A DNA stretch of 64,000 nucleotides from Haloprofundus salinisoli (GCF_020097815.1 NZ_CP083663.1:2542001-2606000), one strand, 5' to 3'; counted from the first letter of the stretch, positions 17,112 to 25,614 are shown. Numbers and translations: made by a program. Notes: a model not told the origin generated them from the letters alone.

Positions 17112-18542
17112 TCACGACTGTTTCTCGTCGTCAGCCGTCTCGGCAGTGGTATCGCTCTCTCCGGCCGATTCGTCCGCGGACGTTTCCGAGTCGGGCGTCT
17201 CGTCGGTCACCGACCCGCCCGCGTCGTCTTCGCCTCTCTCATCTCCGGCTCCGACGTTTTCGCCACTTCCAGCGCCCGCGTCGTCTCCGTCGGGCGTACC
17301 GACGTGGTCCGGCTGAGCTCTCCCGGGTGAGTCCGACGGCACCGCCTCACCGCCGTTGGCCGTCTGCGCCGTCGGTGGCTCGGACGGGTCGCCGGGAAAC
17401 CAACCCGGGTCGACGGCGTACGGCTGAATCGGCTCGCCGGAGACGAGCTCCGGGAGGATGATTCGCGCGAAGTGGACGACGAGCACCAGGAGTACCGGCA
17501 TGAGGAAGATGCCGTACCACCCGAACAGCAGCGGCCCGAGCGTGTACGCGAGCATCACCGCGCCGACGTGGAGCGAACGCCCCGAGACGTACGGCCGGAG
17601 CACGAGGTCCGGGATGGTGTCGACGACGACGAACGAGATGACGGCGAAAGCGGCGACGAACCAGAGGCCGGCGGGGTTCGACGGCGGCACCACCGCGGCG
17701 AGCGCCATGTAGATGGCGACGGGGAAGTACACCAGTTTCATCCCGACGACGGGGATGAGGCTGGCGACGCCGGCCAACAGTCCGACGAGCGCCGCCGCGG
17801 GGATAGCGAGACCCGGCGGCGCGAACGCGTTCAACGCCGAGTAGGTGATGACGCCGATGGTACCGGTGACGGCGGCGTTGAGGATGTTGCCGAAGAAGAT
17901 GCTGTTGAGGTCGTCGTCGACGGCGCGGAGGTAGGCGACGGCGACGCTGTTCTCGTCGGCGATGCGCCACTGGAACCACTCGGCGAGTTTCTGGTCGTCG
18001 CGCAGCAGGTAGAACGCCAGCGCGACCATGACGAACAGGTGGATGAGACCGATACCGACGAAGGCGACGGTCACCGCCGCGGAACCGAGCGACGCGAACA
18101 CCGACTGGATGTTCTCGGCGGTGAGATACTGGAGGAGATCCCCCGACAGCAGCGCCTGGACGTCGGTCAGGTTCGTGAGCTGTTCGACGACTGTGGGGTC
18201 GAGTCCGAACTGCTCGGGGTCGAACCCGTTGCCCGTCACCGAGCCGAGCTGACGGACGACGATGAGGAGCGCGTACCCGACGAGCGCCAGCGCCGGCAAC
18301 ACCAGCGCGAACATGGCGACGGCGGCCGCGAGACTCGACGGGTGAATCTGCTTGTCGAGTCGGCGGAAGATGGGTCGCGTCGCGTAGTAGATGAACAGAC
18401 CGAACACGACGGTCCCGATGAAGGAGTACACGACGTAACAGAGGGCGATAGCCAGGAGGACCGCGAGGAACCACCAGCCGAATCGGGAGCGGGCGATACC
18501 CAGAACCGTCTTCGGGGCATCGACGTCCTTCTCAGTCGACAT
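17112..18542 (-). CDS. AI-2E/PerM-family membrane transporter
   Basis: A 476-residue member of the AI-2E (PerM, UPF0118) family. Paired hydrophobic helices lie near 20-60 and 68-90, a hydrophilic extracellular stretch follows at about 95-150, and a bundle of five more helices runs from about 165 to 365, including VGLLAGVASLIPVVGMKLVY and the VVVDTIPDLVLRPYVSGRSL motif that is diagnostic for the family. The final 95 residues are an acidic, disordered Asp/Glu/Ser/Thr tail. Some members are Na+/H+ antiporters, others export autoinducer or polyols; the substrate here is unknown. ATG at 18542 starts MSTEKDVD; an upstream in-frame start at 18596 is less likely. Confidence 0.88.
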   Translation of the reverse strand: MSTEKDVDAPKTVLGIARSRFGWWFLAVLLAIALCYVVYSFIGTVVFGLFIYYATRPIFRRLDKQIHPSSLAAAVAMFALVLPALALVGYALLIVVRQLGSVTGNGFDPEQFGLDPTVVEQLTNLTDVQALLSGDLLQYLTAENIQSVFASLGSAAVTVAFVGIGLIHLFVMVALAFYLLRDDQKLAEWFQWRIADENSVAVAYLRAVDDDLNSIFFGNILNAAVTGTIGVITYSALNAFAPPGLAIPAAALVGLLAGVASLIPVVGMKLVYFPVAIYMALAAVVPPSNPAGLWFVAAFAVISFVVVDTIPDLVLRPYVSGRSLHVGAVMLAYTLGPLLFGWYGIFLMPVLLVLVVHFARIILPELVSGEPIQPYAVDPGWFPGDPSEPPTAQTANGGEAVPSDSPGRAQPDHVGTPDGDDAGAGSGENVGAGDERGEDDAGGSVTDETPDSETSADESAGESDTTAETADDEKQS

Positions 18543-18620
18543 ACCAAGAGGCTGTGTGGAGATGGCAAAAACGTGTCGCGCCCGGAGAGTTAACACGGAC
18601 GGTCGCGTAGCAGACGGGAC

Positions 18621-19919
18621 ATGCTCTCTCTATCGGTTCTGCAGTCGGGAGGTCCGTTGCCGGCCTCGCTCGACGAGACGGTCGCTCGTCTCGTCCTGGC
18701 CGCCGCGCTGGGGCTGTTTCTGGGCCTAGAGCGCGAGTGGTCGGACAAATCCGCCGGTATCCGGACGTTCTCGCTGACGAGTCTCGTCGCCGCGGTGTTC
18801 ACGATTCTCGCCCGCGAGGAGAACCTCGGCGAGGCGTTGCTGGCCGTCGGCGGCGTGTTGGTCATCGTCCAGGGAATACTGCTCGCCGCACAGAGCCTCC
18901 GCGACGGTGCGGACGACGGCCTGTCGCTCACCACGTCGGTCTCGCTTCTCGTCGCCTACGGTGTCGGCGCGCTCGTCGCGTCTGGCTACGTGCTCGCGGG
19001 CGTCACCGTCGCCGTCGTCTCGTCGCTTCTCCTCGTGCTCAAGCGCGAACTACACGGCTTCGCGGGCGCGCTCTCGCGCGAAGAGCTCCGGTCGTCGACG
19101 GAGTTCGCCATCCTCGCGTTCGTCGTCTACCCGCTGTTGCCGCCGGGTGAGATCAACGTCTACGGTGTCCCGCTCGAGCCGCGCGTCGCGTGGTTGATGG
19201 TGGTCACCGTCGCGGGCATCGGTATCGTCAACTACGCCGTCGTCAGAAGCTACGGCAGCCGCGGCATCGCCGTCACCGGCTTTTTCGGCGGTCTCGCCTC
19301 CTCGACGGCCGTCGTCGGGACGATGCTAGACCACGTCAACCAGCGACCGGAGGCGTCGACGTACGGCGTCGCCGGGGTGTTGCTCGCCAACGCCGCGATG
19401 GCCGTTCGCAACCTCGCTATCGTCCTCCTGTTCACGCTCAACTCCTCGGGTCCGGTGTTGACGACCGCCGTCGTTCCCCTCGGCGTCATCGTCCTCGGGA
19501 GCGTCGCCATCGCCGCCGTCGTCGCAGATTGGAAGGCGAACGTGGAGATGGACCTCGAAAGTCCGTTCTCGTTGCAGAACGCGCTCTCGTTCGGGTTCGT
19601 CTTCCTGCTCATCCTCGCCACGGGTGCGCTCGCACAGGCCGAGTTCGGGTCGACGGGGCTTTTCATCAGCGCGTTCGCCTCGGGGCTCGTCTCCTCTGCG
19701 GGTGCGACAACGTCGGCCGTCCTCCTCTACCGAAGCGGAACCATCGGCGGGCCCGACGCCGTCGTCGCCGTGTTGTTGGCGACGGCGTCCAGCATCGTCG
19801 TCAAGGCGGCGCTGTCGGCGGCGGGGCCGAAGCCGTTCGCCCGACGGGTCGCGCTCTGGAGCGTCGTCGTCCTCGTCGTCTCCGGTCTCACCACGGCGGT
19901 CGTCGCGGTGTTCGGGTGA
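18621..19919 (+). CDS. MgtC/SapB-DUF4010 membrane protein
   Basis: A 432-residue protein with about 12 membrane segments. The first 140 residues form an MgtC/SapB domain (ALGLFLGLEREWSDKSAGIRTFSLTSL is its signature), and the rest matches the DUF4010 domain (VTGFFGGLASSTAVVGTML; GLVSSAGATTSAVLLYRSG). Fused MgtC-DUF4010 proteins are common in archaea and bacteria; MgtC domains modulate ATP synthase or magnesium homeostasis in bacteria, but for the fused proteins no activity is established. The gene is divergent from the AI-2E-type transporter with 78 bases between starts, so both could be controlled from one region. Confidence 0.88.
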   Translation: MLSLSVLQSGGPLPASLDETVARLVLAAALGLFLGLEREWSDKSAGIRTFSLTSLVAAVFTILAREENLGEALLAVGGVLVIVQGILLAAQSLRDGADDGLSLTTSVSLLVAYGVGALVASGYVLAGVTVAVVSSLLLVLKRELHGFAGALSREELRSSTEFAILAFVVYPLLPPGEINVYGVPLEPRVAWLMVVTVAGIGIVNYAVVRSYGSRGIAVTGFFGGLASSTAVVGTMLDHVNQRPEASTYGVAGVLLANAAMAVRNLAIVLLFTLNSSGPVLTTAVVPLGVIVLGSVAIAAVVADWKANVEMDLESPFSLQNALSFGFVFLLILATGALAQAEFGSTGLFISAFASGLVSSAGATTSAVLLYRSGTIGGPDAVVAVLLATASSIVVKAALSAAGPKPFARRVALWSVVVLVVSGLTTAVVAVFG

Positions 19920-20003
19920 ATCGACTGTCGAACGGAACCCGGATGCAAATCTTTCCTGAATCGTAACGAACCTCTTAACAGATCTGTCTCCGTACCGCGG
20001 GTC

Positions 20004-21347
20004 ATGGACCGCGAGACGGCAACTCCGAGCGTCGAAGCGATGCCCGGGCGACGCGCCCGGCAGTGGGCCGAGCGACACCGCGAACGCGCCGCGCCGAGTA
20101 CGTACGTCTACGACTTCGTCTGGGACACCTCCGCCCCCGCGGAGGGACCGTTCTGCACCGACGTCGACGGTAACGTCCTCTTGGACTTCACGAGTCACGT
20201 CGCCGCCGCGCCGCTGGGCTACAACAACCCCAAGATCATGGAGCCGATAGCGGAGTTCGACCTCGTCGACCCGTTGAAGATCGCCGGGCAGGACTTCTAC
20301 GTCTCCAGCGGTCACGACTACGACGACGACCCGCTTCCGGGTCCGGCGGGGCTGATGGAGCGCCTCGTCGACGCCACCGACCACTACGGGATGGACACGG
20401 TGTTCCTCTCGAACTCCGGCGCGGAAGCCGTCGAGAACGCCATCAAGATCAGCTACGACCACGCCGATGGCGGCAAGTACGGTATCACCTTCGACGGCGC
20501 GTTCCACGGACGAACGCTCGGCGCGCTCTCGTTGAACCGCTCGAAGGAAGTGTATCGAAGAAAGTTCCCCGAGATTTCGGGTATCCACGACATGCCGTAC
20601 TGCGACGACCGGACCTGTTCGCCCGACACCTGCTCCTGCGGCTTCTTCGTCGACGACACCTCCCGACTCCGCGAGAAACTCCACCCCGAGCGCGGCCACA
20701 TCAACCCTGAAGAGCTCTCCTACATCGTTCTCGAACCGATTCAGGGCGAGGGCGGCTACCGCATTCCGAGCGACGCGTTCATGCGGGAGCTCGCGGACCT
20801 CGTCGACGAGTACGATATCACGCTCATCGCCGACGAGATTCAGTCGGGCGTCGGCCGGACCGGGAAGATGTGGGGCTCCGACCACTTCCCCATCGAACCC
20901 GACGTCATCACCGCCGCGAAGTCGCTGCGCGTCGGCGCGACCATCTCGAAGAAAGAGATCTTCCCCGCGGAGAAGAGCCGGCTCTCCTCGACGTGGGGCG
21001 CGGGCGACATCGTCGCCTCGCTGCAGGGCGCGCTCACGCTCGACGCCATCGAGGAGTACGACCTGATGGACAACGCCGTCACGCGCGGCGAACAGTTCCT
21101 CGAAACGATGGTCGACGCTGACCTGCCGGGCGTCGAGGACCTCCGCGGCAAAGGCCTGATGCTCGCCGTCGAGTTCGAGACGAAAGAACACCGCGACGCG
21201 GTGCAGGAGGCGGCGCTGAAGCGCGGCCTGCTCACGCTCTCGTGCGGCTACAAGGTGCTGCGCATCCTCCCGCCGCTGGACGTGACCGAGCGCGAAATCT
21301 CGCTCGGCTGCGACCTGCTCGGTGAGGCTATCGAAGCGACGGCCTGA
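20004..21347 (+). CDS. Class III PLP-dependent aminotransferase (GabT-like)
   Basis: A 447-residue fold-type I aminotransferase. Recognisable parts are the N-terminal DVDGNVLLDFTSHVAAAPLG, the SNSGAEAVENAIKISYDH cofactor-phosphate region, TFDGAFHGRTLGALSLN, the LIADEIQSGVGRTGK segment with the PLP-contacting Asp, and the Schiff-base Lys306 in ITAAKSLRVG. A Cys-rich insert (CDDRTCSPDTCSCG, about 196-209) is unusual and could bind metal. Relatives include 4-aminobutyrate and ornithine aminotransferases and the archaeal broad-specificity amino acid racemases of the same fold. The substrate is not set by the neighbourhood. The transcript appears to be single. Confidence 0.88.
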   Translation: MDRETATPSVEAMPGRRARQWAERHRERAAPSTYVYDFVWDTSAPAEGPFCTDVDGNVLLDFTSHVAAAPLGYNNPKIMEPIAEFDLVDPLKIAGQDFYVSSGHDYDDDPLPGPAGLMERLVDATDHYGMDTVFLSNSGAEAVENAIKISYDHADGGKYGITFDGAFHGRTLGALSLNRSKEVYRRKFPEISGIHDMPYCDDRTCSPDTCSCGFFVDDTSRLREKLHPERGHINPEELSYIVLEPIQGEGGYRIPSDAFMRELADLVDEYDITLIADEIQSGVGRTGKMWGSDHFPIEPDVITAAKSLRVGATISKKEIFPAEKSRLSSTWGAGDIVASLQGALTLDAIEEYDLMDNAVTRGEQFLETMVDADLPGVEDLRGKGLMLAVEFETKEHRDAVQEAALKRGLLTLSCGYKVLRILPPLDVTEREISLGCDLLGEAIEATA

Positions 21348-21361
21348 GCGGGCAGACCTTT

Positions 21362-21568
21362 TTATTCGGAGATGGGGCCAGCACACACCGTGACCTGAGA
21401 ACCGGCGCAGGAGCGGTCGAGGCGGGTGTACGGAGCGCCGCCCTGCGAGTCGAAGTCGAACTCCGTCTGTGAGCCACCCGTCCCGTCGTTCGCTCGGGTT
21501 CCGATATCGCATCCGAACCGACACTGGACAGTGACGAGAACACTCGGGATGTAGCACACAATTGCCAT
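21362..21568 (-). CDS. Possible small Cys-containing protein within the repeat island
   Basis: A 68-residue frame starting [20 protein letters not shown] and ending [10 protein letters not shown] has codon usage like real genes, five cysteines and no recognisable domain. Its 3' part is the left copy of the direct repeat that recurs at 22423-22510; the right copy preserves the reading frame in part ([14 protein letters not shown]) but is truncated. It is divergent from the ATPase fragment, with 37 bases between starts. Either it is a small gene partly duplicated, or both copies are remnants of a mobile or surface-protein gene. Confidence is low because it is short. Confidence 0.35.
   Translation of the reverse strand: MAIVCYIPSVLVTVQCRFGCDIGTRANDGTGGSQTEFDFDSQGGAPYTRLDRSCAGSQVTVCAGPISE
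21390..21470. repeat. Direct repeat, left copy (flanks ATPase remnant)
   Basis: Bases 21390-21448 match 22423-22481 with a single mismatch over 59 bases (GTGACCTGAGAACCGGCGCA versus ACGCA at one position), and CTCCGTCTGT recurs after a short unmatched stretch (21461-21470 and 22501-22510). Same orientation, 1.03 kb apart. Confidence 0.9.
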
Positions 21569-21605
21569 CTGTCTCCCTCGCGTACGTCCTCCGACAGGAA
21601 CACCC

Positions 21606-22397
21606 ATGGACGACAAGCACAACTCGGGGAACGAAGACCACGCCAACCGCGGAAACGGAGACCGGGGACGCGAGAACGAAGCATCGGACGCGGACGACGG
21701 ACCGCGCGAGTCCCGCATCGAACAGTCGTTGCTCGAAGACGAGGCCGACGCCGAGGAAGCCGAGGAGACCGTCGGGCGTCGATCCGGGGGAGACGGTCAC
21801 GACGGTCACGGCGGTCACGGAGAAGACGGCGGTCACGGCGGTCATGGAGAAGACGGCGGTCACGGCGGTCACGGAGAAGACGGCGGTCACGGCGGTCATG
21901 GAGAAGACGGCGGTCACGGCGGTCACGGAGACCACGGGGGGATGCACGCCGGCCACGAACAGCTGTTCCGCCGGCGCTTCTTCGTCTCGACGGTGCTGTC
22001 GATTCCAGTGTTACTCTACAGCGAGATGCTCCAGCAGTGGCTCGGCTTCTCGGTGCCGGCGTTCCCCGGTAGCGAGTGGATAAATCCGGCTTTTGCGATA
22101 CTCGTCTTCGGGTACGGCGGCGTCCCGTTCCTCCGAATGGCGGTCCCAGAACTGCGCGACCGGTCCCCGGGGATGATGACGCTCATCTCGATGGCCATCT
22201 CCGTCGCGTTCGTCTACAGCCTCGCGAGCGTCGTCTTCCCGACGACCACGGCATTCTTCTGGGAGCTCGTGACGCTGATCGACATCATGCTGCTCGGCCA
22301 CTGGGTAGAGATGCGCAGCGTTCGCCGCGCGTCGAGCGCGCTCGACGAACTCGCCAAACTGATTCCGGACACCGCCGAGGCGAACGAATCTTTATGA
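21606..22397 (+). pseudogene. Truncated CopB-type heavy-metal P-type ATPase
   Basis: The frame encodes 263 residues that are the N-terminal third of a copper/heavy-metal P1B ATPase: a hydrophilic start, a His-rich metal-binding region made of repeated GGHGGHGED units (about 65-110), then four membrane helices with [18 protein letters not shown] and [20 protein letters not shown], and ends abruptly at [10 protein letters not shown] followed by four unrelated residues and a stop. The actuator domain, the CPx/CPH helix, the DKTGT phosphorylation site and the ATP-binding domain are all missing, so it cannot transport. The truncation point is 26 bases before the right copy of the direct repeat, pointing to deletion through recombination. 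Confidence 0.85.
21804..21929 (+). repeat. 27-bp tandem repeat coding for His-rich units
   Basis: Four complete 27-bp units and a partial fifth begin at 21804, 21831, 21858, 21885 and 21912. Each encodes GHGGHGEDG. Units 2 and 4 carry CAT where 1 and 3 carry CAC, so a 54-bp double unit has itself been duplicated. Confidence 0.92.
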
Positions 22398-22422
22398 ACG
22401 AGAACGCGGCCAACCTCGCTCT

Positions 22423-22510
22423 GTGACCTGAGAACCGACGCAGGAGCGGTCGAGGCGGGTGTACGGAGCGCCGCCCTGCGAACCGGAGAGAAAGCGGGTA
22501 CTCCGTCTGT
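22423..22510. repeat. Direct repeat, right copy
   Basis: This copy (59 bases nearly identical, then CTCCGTCTGT after 19 unmatched bases) lies 26 bases after the stop codon of the truncated ATPase. On the minus strand the translated core again reads [12 protein letters not shown]. Confidence 0.9.
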
Positions 22511-22803
22511 TAGCTATCAACCGTAGCCACGAGAGCGACGCAACCGACCGGCGCGCGACGGAGCGCCCCTGCGTGGGCGCGACAGATGCGCGAGGTCTTC
22601 GGGAGCGAAGCGACCGAAGGCTCGGAGCGGCATAGCCGCTCCGGTGGGCGACTGAGCGAGCGCCGTAGCGCGAGCGAAGGAGTCGGCTGGGGAGGCTGAG
22701 GCTCAGCGCGTGTCGCGCCGCCGTGCGCGACTCGCGCCCGTGGGCCTGGTCGGACATGAAAAGGGCGAGACGACCCGCACACCGGCGGGTCGTCGAGGGC
22801 TTT
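22511..22803. other. GC-rich non-coding stretch with hairpins
   Basis: No convincing reading frame. A perfect 9-bp hairpin lies at 22623-22643 (CGGAGCGGC, ATA, GCCGCTCCG), preceded by a weaker CTTCGG/CCGAAG pair (about 22598-22620), and GCTGAG-G-CTCAGC occurs near 22694. Together with the flanking repeat this looks like the scar of a lost element. Confidence 0.5.
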
Positions 22804-23130
22804 CTACATCTGATACCGACGCACGTCGTCGCGCTCGGGGTACTGGCTCGCGCCCGTCATCTCGTCGTACGTCATCCCGGCGAGATACTCGTCGTAGCTG
22901 GTGTCGTACGCCTGCCGGAGGTGGAAATCGAGGTCGCCGCTGGCGACGGTCGACTGAAACAGCGCGTGCACCGCGCGGCGGAGCAGTTCGCCCTCGTCGC
23001 CGTCAAACACCGCAGCGAGCATCGCTAACTCGTGTTTCGTCTCTCGGTCGAGGTCGAGCGAGATCGAGTCGCCGTACTCGCCGTACTGGGCATCTACGTC
23101 GTCGCGGAGGTCGTCGAGGCTCACAGACAC
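22804..23130 (-). CDS. Conserved hypothetical small acidic protein
   Basis: A 108-residue soluble protein starting MSVSLDDLRDDVDAQYGEYG. It is predicted helical with an Asp/Glu-rich surface; DLDRETKHELAMLAAVF and ELLRRAVHALFQSTV could form an antitoxin- or ribbon-helix-helix-like helical pair, but no family is recognised. Codon usage is that of real haloarchaeal genes. It is followed upstream on the same strand by the zinc-ribbon membrane protein at 23185, 54 bases away, and the two may share a transcript. Confidence 0.72.
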   Translation of the reverse strand: MSVSLDDLRDDVDAQYGEYGDSISLDLDRETKHELAMLAAVFDGDEGELLRRAVHALFQSTVASGDLDFHLRQAYDTSYDEYLAGMTYDEMTGASQYPERDDVRRYQM

Positions 23131-23184
23131 AGGTGGCGCGGCGACCGATTACCGCTTTCGGCTTCGTCTCGGCGGCGACCCGGT

Positions 23185-23442
23185 TCAGGCGATGCCCGCA
23201 CCGCAGTCCCGACAGACGGTGCGGCCGGTGACGTTGTGCGTTCCGCAGTCGGGACAGTCGGTGTAACCGTGTGGTCGCCGCGTCGGTAGCCGGTCGCGCT
23301 CGCCGAGCGCACCCGAGATGACGAGCGAGACGCCGACGAGTAACACGAGCCACCCGAGCGGGCCGGCAGCGAGAAGCACGAGTGTCGACGCCGGAAGGAC
23401 GATGACTGCGACGCCGAGTCGGATAGCGGTACGTGAATCCAT
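23185..23442 (-). CDS. Small membrane protein with C-terminal zinc ribbon
   Basis: An 85-residue protein with two hydrophobic segments (about 8-27 and 30-46) and a double CxxC ribbon at the C-terminus (YTDCPDCGTH, then TVCRDCGAG). The form resembles zinc-ribbon membrane proteins widespread in haloarchaea whose function is unknown. It probably exposes the ribbon to the cytoplasm. It stands divergent from mutY and upstream of the hypothetical gene ending at 22804. Confidence 0.75.
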   Translation of the reverse strand: MDSRTAIRLGVAVIVLPASTLVLLAAGPLGWLVLLVGVSLVISGALGERDRLPTRRPHGYTDCPDCGTHNVTGRTVCRDCGAGIA

Positions 23443-23585
23443 AGCCGCCGATTCGACTCATGCACTATATACTTTCACCCTGATTCGTGTTGGTGTCAAA
23501 GAATCTACTCGAACGACGAACGTTCGCCCGGCGAGCGCGAGGCGGAACCGTCACCGCTTAACGGCCGAACGACCACGAATCGACG

Positions 23586-24551
23586 ATGACCGACGAATCG
23601 GCCGACGCCGCCGAGAACGACCGCGGTCGGCTCCCGGCCGCGCCGACGGACCTCGACCCCGTCCGCGACGCCCTCGTCTCGTGGTACGAGACGGACCACC
23701 GCGACTACCCGTGGCGGCGGACCGACGACCCGTACGCGATTCTCGTCTCAGAGGTGATGAGCCAGCAGACGCAACTCGACCGCGTCGTCCCGGCGTGGGA
23801 GGCGTTTATCGACCGCTGGCCGGCTGCCTCGGAGCTCGCGGCGGCCGACCGCGCCGACGTCGTCGCCTTCTGGTCGAGCCACAGTCTCGGCTACAACAAC
23901 CGTGCGAAGTATCTCCACGAGGCGGCCAATCAGGTGGAGTCGGAGTACGACGGCGAGTTCCCGCGAACGCCCGGCGAACTTCGGGAACTGATGGGCGTCG
24001 GGCCCTACACCGCCAACGCCGTCGCCAGTTTCGCGTTCAACAACGGCGACGCCGTCGTCGACACGAACGTCAAGCGCGTGCTGCACCGCGCGTTCGACGT
24101 GCCGGACGACGACGCGGCGTTCGAGGCGGCTGCGACCGAGCTGCTGCCAGAAGGCGAGTCGCGCGTCTGGAACAACGCGATCATGGAACTCGGTGGCGTG
24201 GCCTGTACGAAGACCCCGACCTGCGATGAGTCGGGGTGCCCGTGGCGGCGCTGGTGTCACGCCTACGAGACCGGCGACTTCACCGCGCCAGACGTCCCGA
24301 CCCAGCCGAGTTTCGAGGGGAGTCGGCGGCAGATGCGTGGGCGAGTGATTCGGATTCTCGGTGAGTACGACGAACTCGCGCTCGACGCGCTCGGCCCCCG
24401 CGTCCGCGTCGACTACGGCGGCGAGACGGGCCGCGAATGGTTGCGTGGGTTGGTCGACGACCTGGCGAGCGACGGCCTCGTGGAAGTCACTGACAACGGC
24501 GATTCGGAGGCGTCAAACGGCGATGAACTCGTCGTTCGTCTCCGGCGCTGA
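23586..24551 (+). CDS. mutY: A/G-specific adenine DNA glycosylase
   Basis: A 321-residue HhH-GPD glycosylase that removes adenine mispaired with 8-oxoguanine. Hallmarks are YPWRRTDDPYAILVSEVMSQ with the catalytic Glu, the helix-hairpin-helix LMGVGPYTANAVASFAF and the catalytic Asp in VVDTNVKRVLHR. A four-Cys iron-sulphur motif follows (CTKTPTCDESGCPWRRWC, near 203-220); its spacing C-x5-C-x4-C-x5-C differs from the usual C-x6-C-x2-C-x5-C. The NUDIX-like C-terminal domain of bacterial MutY is absent; a shorter winged-helix-like C-terminal region (about 235-321) takes its place. It is a single gene preceded by an AT-poor promoter region. Confidence 0.92.
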   Translation: MTDESADAAENDRGRLPAAPTDLDPVRDALVSWYETDHRDYPWRRTDDPYAILVSEVMSQQTQLDRVVPAWEAFIDRWPAASELAAADRADVVAFWSSHSLGYNNRAKYLHEAANQVESEYDGEFPRTPGELRELMGVGPYTANAVASFAFNNGDAVVDTNVKRVLHRAFDVPDDDAAFEAAATELLPEGESRVWNNAIMELGGVACTKTPTCDESGCPWRRWCHAYETGDFTAPDVPTQPSFEGSRRQMRGRVIRILGEYDELALDALGPRVRVDYGGETGREWLRGLVDDLASDGLVEVTDNGDSEASNGDELVVRLRR

Positions 24552-24587
24552 GCCGTCGGTTCGGGACACTCGGAGAGCGTAAGTCGC

Positions 24588-24929
24588 TCAGGGTACTTTG
24601 AGGTACGCGTAGCCGTCGGCCTGTCGACGGGTGAGTTCGCCGACGCCCGACGAGACGCGTTCGACGCCGGCCAGTAGGTCCTCGGTCGAGATATCTCGGG
24701 TTTCCATCGCGTTGCCGCAGGCGCAGAAGTCGACGCCACAGTCGGCGAGCGTGGCGATTCGGTCGGGTGCGGCGGAGCTCTCCGTGAGCAGGTAGATGGC
24801 GTCGCCGTTGACCACGAGGGCGACGTGGTCGGTGTCGACGCTCTCGTCGTCGAGCAGGTTCTCGACGTTCGCCAGCGCGTGCGCGTGGTCGTTCTCGTCG
24901 CCGCTGGAGAGGTGAAAGACGGTTCGCAT
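24588..24929 (-). CDS. DsrE/DsrF-like protein
   Basis: A 113-residue DsrE-fold protein: MRTVFHLSSGDENDHAHALA at the start, a central VALVVNGDAIYLL strand, and the Cys-containing CGVDFCACGNAMETRDIS segment, where DsrE-like proteins keep a reactive cysteine. Such proteins carry or relay sulphur, for example in tRNA thiolation or sulphur oxidation; many archaeal members have unknown partners. It converges on mutY and is divergent from the FMN reductase gene at 25014. Confidence 0.86.
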   Translation of the reverse strand: MRTVFHLSSGDENDHAHALANVENLLDDESVDTDHVALVVNGDAIYLLTESSAAPDRIATLADCGVDFCACGNAMETRDISTEDLLAGVERVSSGVGELTRRQADGYAYLKVP

Positions 24930-25013
24930 AGGATGGCGACGACGTCAAGACGGATGAGTCTACGGTCGGTGTTCGTCCGTACCGTTTTGTCGCGTCGAAT
25001 CCGAGACTCCGTC

Positions 25014-25601
25014 ATGCCGACACACGTCGTCGCAGTCTGCGGGAGCCTCCGCGAGCGAAGCTACACGCGGTTGTCGCTGCAACGCGCCCTCGAAGCCGTC
25101 GAAGAAACCGGTGGAACCGGCGAACTGGTCGATCTCCGGGAGTTCGACCTCCCGATGCTGAACGCCGACGAACGCAATGCGGGTGACGTCGAGCGGTTCC
25201 GCCGAACGCTCCGCGAAGCGGACGCCATCTTGCTCGGTACGCCCGTCTATCACGGGTCGTACTCGGGCGTACTGAAGAACGCGCTCGACTACTGCCGGTT
25301 CGACGAGTTCGAGGGGAAGACGGTGGGGCTGCTCGCCGTCGCCGGCGGCGCGTTCCCGGTGACGGCGCTCGAACACCTCCGGTCGGTCTGCCGCGCGTTC
25401 AACGCCTGGGTGCTTCCGCATCAGGTCGCCGTCCCGCGCGCAAGCGGCGCGTTCGGCGAAGGGGAGTTCGTCGACGAACGACTCGATTCGCGCGTCGCCA
25501 CGCTTGGACGGCGCGTCGTCGAGTACGCGGCCATCGAACCCGACCCACCGACGTTCGAGAGCGACCAGAACGTCGGCGCGGGCGAGCGCTCGGCGGAGTA
25601 A
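25014..25601 (+). CDS. NADPH-dependent FMN reductase
   Basis: A 195-residue flavodoxin-fold protein: VVAVCGSLRERSYTRLSLQR binds the FMN phosphate, LREADAILLGTPVYHGSYSG contacts the isoalloxazine ring, and GKTVGLLAVAGGAFPVTALE completes the site. Members reduce FMN, quinones or azo compounds with NAD(P)H. The frame is open upstream, but ATG at 25014 starts the MPTHVVAVCGS beta strand of the fold. It faces the GH5-like gene with 13 bases between stop codons and is divergent from the DsrE-like gene. Confidence 0.92.
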   Translation: MPTHVVAVCGSLRERSYTRLSLQRALEAVEETGGTGELVDLREFDLPMLNADERNAGDVERFRRTLREADAILLGTPVYHGSYSGVLKNALDYCRFDEFEGKTVGLLAVAGGAFPVTALEHLRSVCRAFNAWVLPHQVAVPRASGAFGEGEFVDERLDSRVATLGRRVVEYAAIEPDPPTFESDQNVGAGERSAE

Positions 25602-25614
25602 TCGAGCAGCGCGC

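Noticed and set aside
19326..21956. An 876-codon open frame on the minus strand across 2.6 kb
   Set aside because: It is antisense to the MgtC-like gene, the aminotransferase and the ATPase remnant, with valine/arginine-rich composition and no domain. High GC keeps the reverse frame open.
22511..22803. Possible tRNA or CRISPR-like repeats in the GC-rich stretch
   Set aside because: No TTCGA arm or acceptor stem, and the inverted repeats are not regularly spaced.
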